In this document: positions 10,210-22,244 of the stretch, in pieces
How the letters are laid out: each line of letters begins with the position of its first letter
Numbering within the stretch: the first letter of the stretch is position 1
Assembly: GCF_030247195.1 (NCBI RefSeq)
Contig: NC_080671.1
Coordinates: 210,303,945-210,367,944, forward strand
Reading direction: 5' to 3'
DNA length: 64,000 nt
Origin: Topomyia yanbarensis
Taxonomy: Eukaryota > Arthropoda > Insecta > Diptera > Culicidae
The notes under the pieces: generated by a model
The model's database searches: none
Told to the model about the DNA's origin: nothing
What the model saw: the letters and a program-made list of their open reading frames with translations, nothing else
Program-made: the position numbers and the translations under genes

Positions 10210-11196
10210 TTGTGGTCACAAATGGTTACATGGGATGAAGATATTCTTGCTCCCAGCGATATTACATTCACTTGTAGTTTTCCTTACAGGACATTCCATG
10301 TGAAGATTCCCTCTCGAGAGGAGTGGTTGTCTGGCTTTATGGAAAGACAACAACAAACGCAAGTGGTTTGTTACACTGACGGTTCTCTGATGGAGGGACG
10401 TGCTGGTGCTGGTGTCTACTGTCGTGAAATGAGATTGGAACAATCTCACTCACTAGGTAGATACTGTACTGTATTCCAAGCAGAAATCTTTGCGATTATG
10501 TGTGGGGTGCAATCGGCCCTTCAACTGAGTTTGTCCGGCAGAGTTATAAACTTCTGCTCCGATAGTCAGGCTGCAATCAAGGCCCTTAGCTCAGACAAAT
10601 CCCGGTCCAAGCTAGTGATCGCGTGCCGAACCCAAATCGAAGAACTAAGCATTGTCAACACTATCTACCTTGTCTGGGTGCCCGGACATTGCGGTATTAC
10701 TGGAAATGAATGGGCTGACGAATTGGCCAGGGCAGGTTCAGCGATTGACTTCATTGGTCCTGAGCCCGCGCTGCCAATTTCGACAAGTTGGATAAGGGAA
10801 AAAATACGGTCCTGGGCTTCGTCCGAGCACCGCAATTATTGGAGAAATCTACAAACGTGTCGCCAAACAAAGGCGTTTCTAGAACAACCATGCCCAGTGG
10901 TTTCGAAAAATCTCTTACATTTTTCGAAGCTCCACTGCGGCATGCTGACCAGGGCTTTAACCGGCCACTGCAAACTCAATTATCACATGGCAACTATTCA
11001 GCGCGCTGAGTCTTTTTCATGTGATCTTTGTGAATCCGACTACGGAACCTCATATCATCTGATATGCAACTGTCCAGCGGTAGCGCAATTGCGATTTCGA
11101 GTCTTCAGCCGTCCTTATATAGACGAAACCATGTTTGGTCGACTGAAACTCAGATACATACTAAAGTTTCTTATCCAATGTGGTAAAGAGCTTTAG
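10210..11196 (+). pseudogene. Non-LTR retrotransposon RNase H domain, 5'-truncated (LOA/I-like)
   Basis: A ~329-codon open frame covers the C-terminal end of a non-LTR retrotransposon ORF2. The RNase H fold is complete. Acidic residues sit in CYTDGS (~residue 56), FQAEIFA (~91), FCSDSQAA (~118) and ITGNEWADELA (~166), and the VPGHCGI histidine is present. This domain removes RNA from the RNA:DNA hybrid during target-primed reverse transcription. A Cys/His motif follows near the end (CDLCESDYGTSYHLICNC). Endonuclease and reverse transcriptase are missing, so the copy is 5'-truncated and dead. RNase H plus this tail fits the LOA or I group. The start shown is only the open-frame limit (TTG), not a real start. 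Confidence 0.8.
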
Positions 11197-12189
11197 GCTT
11201 ATTCGCAGGCAAGTTGAACTACTTGTGAGTTTAACTTACCTGTTGTTTATTTTTGTTTTGTGCTGTTATTTTTCCCACCCTTCCAATTCTACTTCCCCAC
11301 ACCTCCTTGTCGTTTCCTTCCGCTCAGGAAATGATGAAAACACACGGCAAGGCACAAATCCCCGACTATGTACGGGGAACGTGCCATTTGAGCCAATATA
11401 TTCTGATTCCTGATTCCTGCACACAGTTTTTACGGTTTTCCAGTTGCCGTTATTGCCTGAACAAGTGTCACAAAGTTGACAACCATTTGGGGATCAGGCA
11501 ACGGAATTGAAGACTGTGTATTGGTATTAATTGTCAGAGATGAGTTTCCTTAACGACTGCTGTTACGGTTTATGATAATGAGCCGTTTCATCATAGAATA
11601 TGGAGGTAGGAATCTGATAACTGCAAAGCATTATTTGTAAAATAATACTGTCGTGTTTTGTATTGTCGGATCAGGTAGGAAGGACGCAATCTTACCGCGT
11701 AATCACCATTGAAATAATCTAGGCATAATTAGTTTTTTCATGTATCCTTTGTAACGATTCCACTTTTCTGTACAGCGATACTTTTAAAGACCGTATCACA
11801 AGTTCGAGGTGCCGTATCGGGCAGTTGAATCTTGATTTTATCCATAAACACGAGGATATTGAATTTTATTATAGTGCTTCACGATCGACGACATGTTGTA
11901 GATTGTTCTGCAAAATGATTTTGTTTGCCTGGAACAATCTATCGAAAATTATCATTATTGAAAGCCTGATATGATGGCATCTGATAGAGGTGAGTTTCGC
12001 AAGGCTAGGCTATGAAACCTGTAACTAAATATTCCAAAAACTCGGGCTAATATGGAAAGACTCGAAGTCCGTTCTTTGACCAGAGTTCCACTTTTGTTTT
12101 TAATATTCACATATCTCGACACTAAGCGATCACGTCGGCAAGAATTAAAATATTACAGCGATTGTTGTTCAAATTGGCACTTCCCGACA
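11197..12189 (+). other. Likely 3' UTR of the RNase H element, then unassigned DNA
   Basis: 11197 to about 11520 is moderately GC-rich and lacks coding potential, consistent with a 3' UTR. A defined tail or target duplication was not found. Nothing is recognised from 11520 to 12189. Confidence 0.35.
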
Positions 12190-12745
12190 GATTTTACAAT
12201 ACAGTAATTCCTCCAAGATTCACCCAAAAATCTTTAAAATCGCGAACGACCATCTTCGATACAGTTGAAATATTGGACGTTTTAGCAGCATGGGTTCTGA
12301 GCATTTTGCACGCAAAGCAAAGCATTTTGATTCAAGCACAATACGCAATTTTTTGCAGGCGTCGTTTAAAAAAATGTGTTTTGAGATCTGTGTTTTGCAC
12401 AGCAAAACACTCCGAGAAAAAATTGCAGGGAATAATCTCTTCTTCGCAAAAAACCAATGCTGTATAAAAAGTTGTGAATTTATCAAAAAATTATTTTTTT
12501 TATTATAAACTGAAACTACAAAAAACTGATTTTTTAAAAAGTTTTATTTTTTGGTAACGAAAGTCTGAAGAGAATGAAAATATATTTAATGTGATTGCAT
12601 CGCGGAAAAGTAATTGGTAAAAATGTTTTTCTTGCAACTGCTTTAAATATGTTCCTAAATTTCATACTAACTGGCAGACAAAAACATAATTTTATTACAG
12701 AATACGATTCTCATAGATATTTTAAATTTTGTTATCTTTCTTTCT
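12190..12745 (+). repeat. Diverged copy of one arm of the 22-kb foldback
   Basis: Ordered motif matches to 22260-22690: ATTTTGATTCAAG.. (cf ATTTTGACTCAAG), CAGCAAAACACTCCGAGAA (cf CAGCAAAACTTTCTGAGGA), AATTTCATACTAACTG (cf AATTTCATGCTAATTG) and TTTTATTACAGAATA. Only one arm is present, so this is a broken or solo-arm copy. Confidence 0.6.
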
Positions 12746-12748
12746 ATT

Positions 12749-13850
12749 TCGAGAGTTTTCCTACTGGAGCTGTAGAGCTGAGTTCACAGAAGGGCTCCTT
12801 ATCAGAATCACTCATCACTGCTTCAGTCCAATTGCAGCAGGCCGTGATTCTGATTGTGATATCGACTGTACGGTTCAGTTGTGCAGTGGAATGAACTTGA
12901 CGATCGCGTTGGAATGAGCGTTTATTTGTGTGCGCTTGAGACCGTGTTAATCGGATTAGAAGTTCTGTAGGGGTTACTAAATCATTGGGGACGTTTTTGT
13001 GTTTATGAAATCTTGGGCGTAGTTGTACATGAAAGATCGCGATTGTATGTTCGTCTTTGTGTACCCTCGCGAAGGGCTCGAGCGTTTGGATGTTATTGTG
13101 TTCGATTGCGTGGGCTTTTGCTTGCGTAGATGTTTGTGTGCCGCGTGTGCTAGCGTGTCACTTCGCATGCTTAAATTCGATTTTAAAACAGGGTGTCCAT
13201 TTGCATATTTGCGTGTGTTCTCGGATGATCGCACGGACCGTTAATGTAATACTTAATTTTGAGTTTATGGTTCAGATGCTAGAAGAGAGTGAGTTCTCTA
13301 TCACTATCAACTCTATCACTAGAGTTCTCGGTCATGTCGCCATGGAACGTATTGTCTGGTAGATATTAGCGTCATTTTTCTGATTAGTCCAGCTGAGGGC
13401 ATGGACCTAGGCGGCTAGGGCCGAGAGGAAGAATTTCCGGACATAACCAATTCATGATCGCGCGAACACAAGCGTATGTAGGCTCATTCTTCAGACCGCG
13501 TTTGTAAATTTATAAGTGCTAGAACGTTCACTTAGTCACCGGAGTGTTATCCTGTTTATAAGATCGTAAGCGTAGGTATGCATGGATGATCGCGAAGGGC
13601 TCAAGCGTTTGTATGTGAACGTGTTTGTCGCGTGCGCTAGCGTGTATGTAAATTCTCGTGTATAAATTCGGTTTTATAACCGTGTGGCTAGTCGCATATT
13701 TGCGTGTATTTTTGAACGATCGCGCGCGGATTCTGAATCTGATACTTAATTTGAAATGTATGGTTCATATCCTAGAAGAGAGTGAGTTCTCCCATATTAC
13801 TAGAGTTTCCGGTTATGGCCAAAGAGGCATCCACGTAATATAAAATCACC
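12749..13850 (+). repeat. GC-richer repeat family H, copy 1
   Basis: Begins TCGAGAGTTTTCCTACTGGA and shares with 33616-35110 the motifs AGCTGTAGAGCT, CCGTGATTCTGA, ATCGCGAAGGGCTC, CGTGTGC/GTATGTCG runs, GTCGCCATGGAACG, GGTCCAGCTGA and TTCCGGAC. About two diverged internal units are visible (13000-13380 and 13440-13830). Coding frames over it are short and unrelated to known proteins. It looks like a tandemly structured part of a transposon, such as a 5' UTR or satellite. Confidence 0.6.
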
Positions 13851-13859
13851 CCAATAACT

Positions 13860-15170
13860 GAAATAGAAGTAACAAATCTCATCACAACAACTTACAGCAG
13901 TAAATATCGACGGTTTTTGATACAAACGAGCCTGATATATAACACAATTCCTATTATGCCGCTATTCTATTATGTATCGCTGAGGTTTCTATTTTTGGGT
14001 TGTAACCGGGTTTTTTCCCAAATCGTTTTAACCCGGCCGAAACCTGTTTTTTTCGATTGATCGACTATAGAATGTTTATTTAGCGCTTTTTAAAGAATTT
14101 TGTATTTAGATTTGAGCGACCGAAAATTAAAGTCGCAAGGATAGAACATGCTTCAACTATCTTAAAATGTTAAAATCGAATATAAACATCAAGCATAAAA
14201 ATCGGACAGAGATCCTTCAGCATGAGAATCACTTAGAAAATTCTCACTCGAAAAAATTTGCAGCATAATTGGCTTGTGGCTAAATCCGTATAACGTTACA
14301 TTCAAGATTGCAAGTCGAATGAAGAAGATTCCTTTGTAAGAACCCAATATATTTATTACGGATTTTATACCGGTTTTTTAATCGACTGTTCCATGGAAGA
14401 GCTTCTTTTTGTTTCCGATTTTAATATTCTAATATATTTAAAGCGGGTTTTATGAAGCATGTTCTGTTCTTACGACATTTATTTTCGGTCGCTCATTTAG
14501 TCCGCAGCCAAAAATTTCAGTTCGTTTTTTATAATACATCGAACAATAGTCATAGTTACCCTAATAAAAATCAGAATAATCATGTGATGCCTAAGCCACT
14601 TTTATCCTGCTTGTTGCTCATTTTAGAAGTTGTTTCACTTTTATCGAAGTTAGATAATTTTTCACCCAAAATTTACTAAATACCTTCCCAAAATTTACTA
14701 AAAATTTACCCAAAATTTACTAAATACTTCATTCGGTAAAAAGTAAAAATGAGTAATATGCACAAAAACATCGCAGCGCAATCAGAACTCTCACAAATTG
14801 CAATCCGAATTCTTTCGGCCGGTGGTTGATTCGCAGCAAGAAACGCAATCAACTTAGCTCAGCTTATGATGGAAAGCTATTTAAATACAAAATTGGTGAA
14901 TAAATGTTGGATCAGCGATCAGACAATGATTATATCGAGAAAGACTTTTCAAAATTTTCAGATTCAAACCAATCTTAATGACAATAATGATCATAAATCA
15001 AAAAAATACATTAATTTTCTATTATTAAAACATCAAAAATTCAAAAAACCTATACTTCCCATGAAAAAACCGTTTCAACCGGGAAAGAAACCTTGGGTTT
15101 TTTTCCCGAAAATTATAAAAACCCGATTTGGTACATCACTGTACGCCATATTTTTATAAACGCACAACAT
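13860..15170. other. Unassigned AT-rich DNA with a small minisatellite
   Basis: At 14668-14730 the motif CCCAAAATTTACTAAA is repeated about four times. No gene is recognised. Confidence 0.4.
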
Positions 15171-15175
15171 TATAC

Positions 15176-15282
15176 TGTGTTCACACTACGAGTTAAAGCG
15201 TGTTTTAACGCTATCTATAACATGTTTCTTGTTGCTAATTATAATAACGTATTTTAACTCTGTAGTGTGAATATAGTATTAA
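15176..15282. mobile_element. Small MITE with inverted ends
   Basis: GTTCACACTACGAGTTAAA at ~15179 faces TTTAACTCTGTAGTGTGAA at ~15253. The interior GTTTCTTGTTGCTAATTATA is found inverted at 20425-20455 and 58625-58655, where ACACTACAGAGTTATAAC again forms one end. This is therefore a small dispersed family, and two copies ride within the 1.9-kb duplicated element. Confidence 0.6.
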
Positions 15283-18090
15283 AGTCAAAAAAGCGCTTCT
15301 TTGTACAATAAGAAATTGTTTACGGAATATAAAAGTGAGTGTACACGAATTTTGCACTTGTACTCATCATGTTCCTTGTGTGTATCAAGCTACCCAATCA
15401 GTTTATCTGGCTGAAAATCTAACGTAAATATAATGACTCTATTGTACTTAACAGTCTCGTTTCTGTATCTAATGTTCTTCGAGTATGATTAAATTTTTGT
15501 TTCAACCTTTCAAATGAAATTAAAGGAAAACGTGTTAATCTATGTAAATGGAAAATTTTAGAGAGTTCTAGAATCCACTGCATATTTTAATTGTATTATA
15601 TCTCAGAACTACAGAATACAATCGAACTGCAGTGGCAATAATTTGGTTCCGAAAAAGATTAAAAATAGAAATTGTATAATTCGGATCATATTGAGATACC
15701 ATCATAGGAGGCAAATTGAGTTGAACCAAATGTGTACATCGAGCACTATATTTTTCATAACGGAAATTAATCGGGTAAATTGCTTTTCGACTAAGATAGA
15801 ACGACTTGGCGGCTGCTAGACACTGATTTTCAAAATACCACCCAACTTGGGAGAACGACTTAAACAACTAGTCGAGGCGGATAGCAAGACACATAAAAGT
15901 TAATTTTTATTCTTTTATATTAGAAAAAATCGCAAAGTTTGCTTAGTTCCACAGCTTATGAGAAAATTTACAAAAATCAAGTTTGTAGCACTCTTCTTGT
16001 TCACCGGTTTCCATTTGCTAACAAAAATTGCATTTTTGGAACCTGGGAAACTAGTTTGCAACATTATTTAGTCTGTTTTCATTTGTGGAAGATTTTTTTT
16101 GTCCCGGGAGTACTTCCACTTCCACTGAAGTTGGAAATTCCGTACAAATTCCGGACAAATCCGTACAAGTATTTTTTCCGGACACACGACCAAAAATCCG
16201 TACTGTCCTCCCAAAATTCCGTACGGTTGGTCAGCTTAGATATACATAAGAGGTGTTGCGGCAGAATTGAAAATTTGTATATTTAGGAATTGTTTTCGTC
16301 TTCCATGTTTTGGGATACCATTTTTAACTACCTAAAGCACAATTAAAGACTAATAAATAGAAAATCGATTGGTTCAAAATTCTACAGTGGCGTAACCGCT
16401 CAAACAATTTATTATTTAAGGTCCATAATTGGCTAAACGTTATTTTGCTAAAGTGGTGCATGCTATCGAGAACGTTACAGAGTTGCATTGTTAGGCGCTA
16501 GCCATTCCAAGGACCGAGAGATCTTTTCTAACATTACACCTATTAGTCAGACAGTATAGCCAAATCTGACTGTTTCAAATTAAATCAAATGCTTATAGAA
16601 AAAGAGTGGAAATTTACATCTTTTGAAATGTTTGTATCAGTTGCTGTTCTGCAACACATGAAAAATGCCAAATACAATTATTTATTTGCTTCAAATAATT
16701 ATGTGGTATTTGGAATAGAAATCTGACATTTTAGCCTGGTGGGGCTTATTATATCATCCTACCCAACTACTCCACTAACCATGCATATAAAATTTGACAG
16801 ACCTACTTTGCTAATTCACATTACAGCAAGCTTAAAATACCAAAAGTTCAGTAATTGAACTGAGAATTTGACAATTCCAAATGCTGATTTTCAGCGAAGT
16901 AAATCTGTCAAACGGGTTAAATCCAAATTGCTGAGCTTTCAAGATTATGGATTGCCAAAACGATCAGTTCCTCGAAATTTTGCTGATCTCATGCAAAAAT
17001 TGTGAAAGCGTCAAAAATCCCGGTTACAAAATAATAAATTACAGTTAATTACTTCCTATAGTCTGCGATCTGTCCGATAATGAATTTACAATTATAACTT
17101 TACAAATTGAACCTGACACTGGATGCAGACAGTGAATCTTCCTATTGTCGATAATAGCTTACACAACCCCCCGTAAGTTCCGACACGATTTTTCCGTATT
17201 CTACTTTATGCGTCATTTTGCCAAGTCATCTGTCCAGTCTCAACTTTCACAACTCAAGCTTCTATATCATTTAAATAACGATCAAAATGAGAATATTTGT
17301 AGCAGACTATTCGCCGTCATAGTGTTACTTAGGTTGTATGGCCTGGATTTATTTACAATCTTTTATTTAATCTTAGTTTGGATTCTTTCGAAAGCAGTAA
17401 AATATAGGAAAACTTCCATTTGCTTATTGTGTTCTTTGTGAGAAGATATAACTAGAAAAGGGTACAAATTGTGGTTATATATTCTTTTCTTTTCCTCTTG
17501 TTAAACTAACTAAAAAATTGTGGGTAATTTAACTAGCTTCACTCATTTTGATAGCCATAAGTAAACTAACAAACGAAAACAATTTTTATTTAATGCAGAT
17601 TTGTATCCAATTATAAAATTTCTACGGTTTGTTTCAAAATTATTCGACTTCTGCTAACCTGCAATATAACTCTTTGACATGGCATTTTCAAATGAGCGTG
17701 CAACACCTTATAGATAGGACGATAAAGAATATCAAAAAGATTACATTTAAAACTCGATTATACCTGTTTTTCGTACGGGATAAATGCTTACTTGCCCTCA
17801 TATGGTTTGTGTGCAACATGGTCCATAATATTGCACATAAAGGTCGAAAAGTTGATTCAAATTATTGAGATGTATGCAAGAAGAACATGGCGCCTCTTTA
17901 CACTGTTTTCATTTGGCTTCAGGATGCAGCCATTTCTGCGATGACAGGTACTAACGTCTTGGACCGGACTAAACTCAGGCCTAAAATCAAAGATAGTACC
18001 GTGCGGCGGTACCGACTAGCTTTAAGCTTACCGCTATAAGAATACCAAATCATGTGGTGATGGCCGGAAGATTAGAGAAGCAATCCACCC
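15283..18090. other. Unassigned AT-rich DNA
   Basis: No recognisable gene. 16125-16225 has clustered CCGTAC and CCGGAC words, probably a small degenerate repeat. Confidence 0.3.
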
Positions 18091-18099
18091 CCCTTCCCC

Positions 18100-18722
18100 C
18101 ATCAACGGAATGTAGCTTAATATAGAAAAATGCAGCGTGATTACATCCACTCGGATCCTATCGCCGAACATGTTCAACTATAAAATGTACACCGCAACTT
18201 CGTCATCAAAGATTTGGGAGTTTATTTGGACAGCGAGTTAACTTTTTCTGAACATGTAGCATCTACTACCGCCAAAGCTTTCTGCATGTTAGGATTTTTA
18301 AGGCGAAACACAGAGTCGTTCCAGAAAATTTACAGTTTGAAAACGCTTTATTGTTCGCTTGTACGCAACATCTACGCCGTTCCTGTTTGGGCTCCTTATC
18401 ACGGTGTCCACATTAACAGCATTAAGAGGGTGCAGAAATGTTTCATTAGGTATGCTCCTCGCCTTTTACCTTGGACCAACCCATTTCGTTTACCGCCGTA
18501 TGTGCAACGTTGCGCATTAATCCACCTGCCTACGCTTGCTGACAGGAGAATCAAACATCAGCGAATGCTTATTTTCGACATACTGGAGGGAAACATTGAA
18601 AGCAGCCAACTATTGGGACAACTAAATTTTAATACACCTAGAAGACATACACGCCAAGTGGACTTGTATGGGTTAAATGTATGTTGTCGTGCGTTTAATC
18701 AAATTTCATGTTTAAAAAAATT
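18100..18722 (+). pseudogene. Jockey-like reverse transcriptase C-terminal fragment
   Basis: The open frame at 18214-18741 begins LGVYLDSELTFSEHV, the conserved block after the RT catalytic core, and continues through LKTLYCSLVRNIYAVPVWAP and VQKCFIRYA..LPWTNPFRLPPY, typical of the 3' end of ORF2 in Jockey-superfamily elements common in mosquitoes. 18100-18213 holds decayed upstream RT sequence with stops. The similarity ends about 18705, where the 1.9-kb duplicated element begins. Endonuclease and catalytic RT motifs are missing. The upstream stops and abrupt 3' end mark it as dead. Confidence 0.75.
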
Positions 18723-19009
18723 TAAACTATCTCCCATGTAACGAAACTATGTAAGGTTTGCACGCTTATAACTCCGATATTACTAGATGGATTTTAATCA
18801 TTCATACACCAACCGATTCAGAAACACCTAACTTAAATATTGGTAATAATTTAATATCTCCCCAATAAAAGTAGACTTTTGGAAATTGGTAAAATTAAAA
18901 AGTTCACGAAAAACGGGAAAATTACCATTCGTGAGGCAGATTTCTCAGACACAGCCGTCAAGAGAGGGCACCTTAGTTGCTCAATGAAACACGAAAAGTC
19001 ATAAATAGA

Positions 19010-19196
19010 AGCAACGCATGTCCGTTTAAATCAGTTGTTGCTCTTATCCCATACGAGCAACATCGTCTCCGGGCGATGCAATAAGCGCTATCGATTTTCG
19101 GTAACGTTGGCATTTGCACACACTCGCACCTAAGTGACTAAACCATATACGGTTAGTTTATAAATAGAGGTGACGGGTACCCGTTTGAATCAGTTT
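19010..19196 (+). promoter_or_regulatory. Twin TATA plus initiator-like modules
   Basis: Module 1: CATAAATAG at 19010-19018 and TCAGTT at 19031-19036. Module 2: TATAAATAG at 19159-19167 and TCAGTT at 19190-19195. In module 2 the A of TCAGTT lies 33 bases after the first T of the TATA box, the usual arthropod core-promoter distance; in module 1 only about 23. The same pair recurs in copy B. Promoter activity is inferred, not shown. Confidence 0.4.
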
Positions 19197-19429
19197 TTGT
19201 TCTTATGTCGAACGGGTAAGATCATGGCTGCAGCGTCTGGGCACTACAATAAGCGGTAGACGCTATGCATTTTCGCCAGCGGTGGCCGTGTGCGGATTTT
19301 TCGGGTACCAGCACGGTGTCATAGAATAATTTGCAAAGCGGGTGGGTGGGGTGGTTTGGATTTAATTCAATGCGGTGTGTCCTGCTTAAGAGTGATGCGT
19401 TTGAAAAAAATATATCAAGCAAACTTATT

Positions 19430-19656
19430 GAAAAGGTCCTATGTGCAAATGAGAGCCTCTCTTTGTTTACTTTCTCTTCCGCTAATATCACGGTCGCATT
19501 TGCGTTTGCTGCTTAACTCTTTGCATAATATGCTAGTCGAAATTATTCTCTTCCAATATGTACTGGAACATCATTGGAAAGATTAATGGTAAAGCCGTGA
19601 TAATCGAAAGAGAAAGTGAACAAAGAGAGGCTCTCTTTGGCACATAGGTCCATTTC
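19430..19656. repeat. Long imperfect hairpin inside copy A
   Basis: Arm 19430-19493 pairs with 19595-19656 (blocks AGAGCCTCTCTTTGTTTAC / GTGAACAAAGAGAGGCTCT and ATATCACGG / CCGTGATAA), with a ~100-base loop. It is preserved at 57606-57832. Confidence 0.65.
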
Positions 19657-20520
19657 AAAAAGTACGCGAGATATTTATTTTTATGCATGCGTGTGCGTTG
19701 TAACTTGTTAATCTATGTTTACGGCGCTTTGTAGCTGCGTAGGGTAAAGAGCCTATTGGTTTTCATGTTTCATATTTCGGTTATATGTTTTTTATCAGTA
19801 AGGCATCTGACAACGTGCTTCCGTAGTATTTTATATAGGAGAGTACACTCAGGTTTTTTTACGCGGATTTTGAAATTTACGCGGTTTTCATTAACGCGTT
19901 TTTTTAAATTTACGCGGTTTTCATTTACACGGCATGTATCCCCTGCGTGAAAAATCTGAGTGTAATTGCATCGGAAACAATCACATTCCCAGCAGAACTT
20001 TTTGTTTTCTAATTTCAAACACTTTTGTTTCGTACTGCACACAACGGAAAATTTTAAAACAGAACTTACCGTCCCAGCAGCAGTTGAAGCGGGTGTTCTT
20101 TTTCGATTCAAATTCAAGCCATGTCTTAAGCGTTACTGGACTTAAAATTGTTTTCCCAGTTTATCCAGTCAGAATATCTGTCCTACCCTATGTATTTAAA
20201 ACACAGTTCTAATTGCGTTTTAAAGTATACAACAAATAGAATAGAGTAGGTTGGGTATACTAATTCAAATTTTAAAATAAATCTGTTTTAAATTATGAAA
20301 CAAACCGCTGTACTGAAGATATAATTATGTCAGTCCTATTACCAGATAAAACACCTATATAACATAAAACGCTGCAGAATTGGTTTAATAATACAATGTT
20401 TACACTACAGAGTTATAACACGTTTTAATAATTAGCAACAAGAAAAATGTCACCAAGAAAACCCGTTTTAACTGGTAGTGGGAACGTTGCATAACAATGT
20501 AATTTATCAAATAATTTCAT

Positions 20521-20643
20521 TTTTTCCATACTTAAATACTTAAACTTAAGATTGTTTACTTAAGTTCATTAGTACATTATCATTTTTTCCATACTTAAAT
20601 ACTTAAACTTAAGATTGTTTACTTAAGTTCATTAGTACATTAT
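20521..20643. repeat. Tandem duplication of ~62 bp
   Basis: ATTTTTTCCATACTTAAATA through TTAGTACATTATC is present twice head to tail. Copy B has only one version (58735-58803), so this duplication arose after the two 1.9-kb copies separated. Confidence 0.8.
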
Positions 20644-20656
20644 TGAAAATTTAAAT

Positions 20657-22240
20657 GGAAATTTCATATTTCATGGAGAATCTGTATATTTCCGTTGGCG
20701 GGCGTGGGCTTCCTCATCACAGCTCTCAATATGGAACTTTTCTTTTGAATATATTTTCTGGACAGACCAGCCTATTTTTACTAGATGGATCAGACAAATA
20801 ATGCCAATCACCTAGTGAGATACTTGATTAATTAATAGATTACCGTTAAAAGACCTTCAATAAATTATGTGTTGATGGGGAGGGTATATAGCAAATTGTA
20901 ACATATGAAAACAGGCGAGTGAACAAGAACGTGAGTCGATATGTGTGAATCAAGGATGCAAAATGCCTACCTTTTCTGCGGCTGTAATTTTTCTGCCTAC
21001 ATTCTCATTTCTCTTTCGTCGCTGCTGTCGTTTGCTATTGCAGGACGCCCAGCGCTGTACGGCAGTCTGTAAGCAAAGCAGTAACATGACAAAGAAATAC
21101 TGCCCCCAGTACAGCCACCAGACGCGAGCAGTACAGCTTCTCTTTCCTTATTTTACACTTTTTAATATTTTTAATCATTCAATATTTTCAATCACTAACG
21201 ACAAAAATGAATGCGGTTCGTTTGCGCCACGACCGGCATCAACGCTTTCGTGTGCGGGCCTCTCTCTTTGACTACGCAGAGAAAAGTGTACAAAGTGAGA
21301 AAACAAACTTTACTACACCACACTCTCACCGAGCAGTCGGAGTACAGCAGCAAAACAAAAATGTATTCTACTGCTCTACGGGAAAATGTACTCGGTTTGG
21401 CTACCGTTCTGGCAAGAGCTGTAGTGATGCGTCGCTGTAGTGGGCTGTACGGCTTGTGCAAATGTAAATATACCGAAAAAAAATGTAGTTTACCAGTACC
21501 TTTGGCATCCCTGTGTGTGATAGATAAAATCCATTTGCACGCTCTTGAAAAAAGCTACATTTTTAATGTCACCGTGGTCGTGTCCTGTAGACAACCCTTT
21601 AATTTTTTAATTTTAACCCTTTCATGCCCAACTTTTTTTCTAGTGCATGTGGGGTTTCAAAACTATTTTTCCTTGAAAACGGTGGGGTCAAGAAACACGA
21701 AAAGCCTATTTTCATAAAGATAGGTGCTTCCATGGCAGTTCTAAAAGCTGGTCAATTTTTATGTTCAATACAATTCTCCTAGAATAATTACAATAGTCCA
21801 ATTACGTGGAAAACGTAGCCAAACGACAGTCTAAATTGATAAGTTTTCTCAGTTTTCAATAATATTGCACCATAACGAAGATATATGAAAAAATCATTTT
21901 CCGTCGTCAATGTAAATTGTCCCTGGCAGCACTGCTCCATCGGAATCCAATCAGACTAATTGCAATAACTTCAGTGCTAGAGCTGATCTTTGTAACTATT
22001 AATATTCATATTAAAGGCAATAGTCACATTAATGAGCCTTACTTGTTTATGTGAGCAAATCCCGCCTCAATCAAAAGTTATAGCTGTTTAAAAACGTTGT
22101 TGTCAACAACATGGGCACGAATGGGTTAATGTTGAGGAATTCCACGAAGATCCGTCCGAAAATAATGAAAATCCTGATCGACAATCTTGGATTCCTATGA
22201 AATAAATTCCACATTTCATCGGCATGGAAAACTAAACATT
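20657..22240. other. Unassigned DNA
   Basis: 20980-21480 is somewhat richer in GC and has overlapping open frames up to 168 codons, but none resembles a known protein and there is no codon-like pattern. Confidence 0.3.
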
Positions 22241-22244
22241 TTCC

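Larger units (their letters stand above)
18723..20656 (+). repeat. 1.9-kb duplicated element, copy A
   Basis: Nearly identical to 56915-58817. It starts TAAACTATCTCCCATGTAAC and ends CATTATTGAAAATTTAAAT. It contains two similar modules, each with a TATA-like box followed by a TCAGTT motif (19010/19031 and 19159/19190), a long hairpin (19430-19656), GC words of the form TTTACGCGG (19858-19935) and an embedded small MITE (~20400-20470). No long frame exists; the 98-codon frame at 19290 is conserved only because the copies are recent. An AATTTAAA-like word lies at both borders. Class unknown. Confidence 0.7.

Noticed and set aside
19290..19586. 98-codon frame conserved at 57464-57766
   Set aside because: The two loci are a recent DNA duplication, so conservation is not evidence of coding; no family recognised.
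21207..21717. 168-codon frame in a GC-richer patch
   Set aside because: Overlapping frames on both strands, no motif and no splice context.
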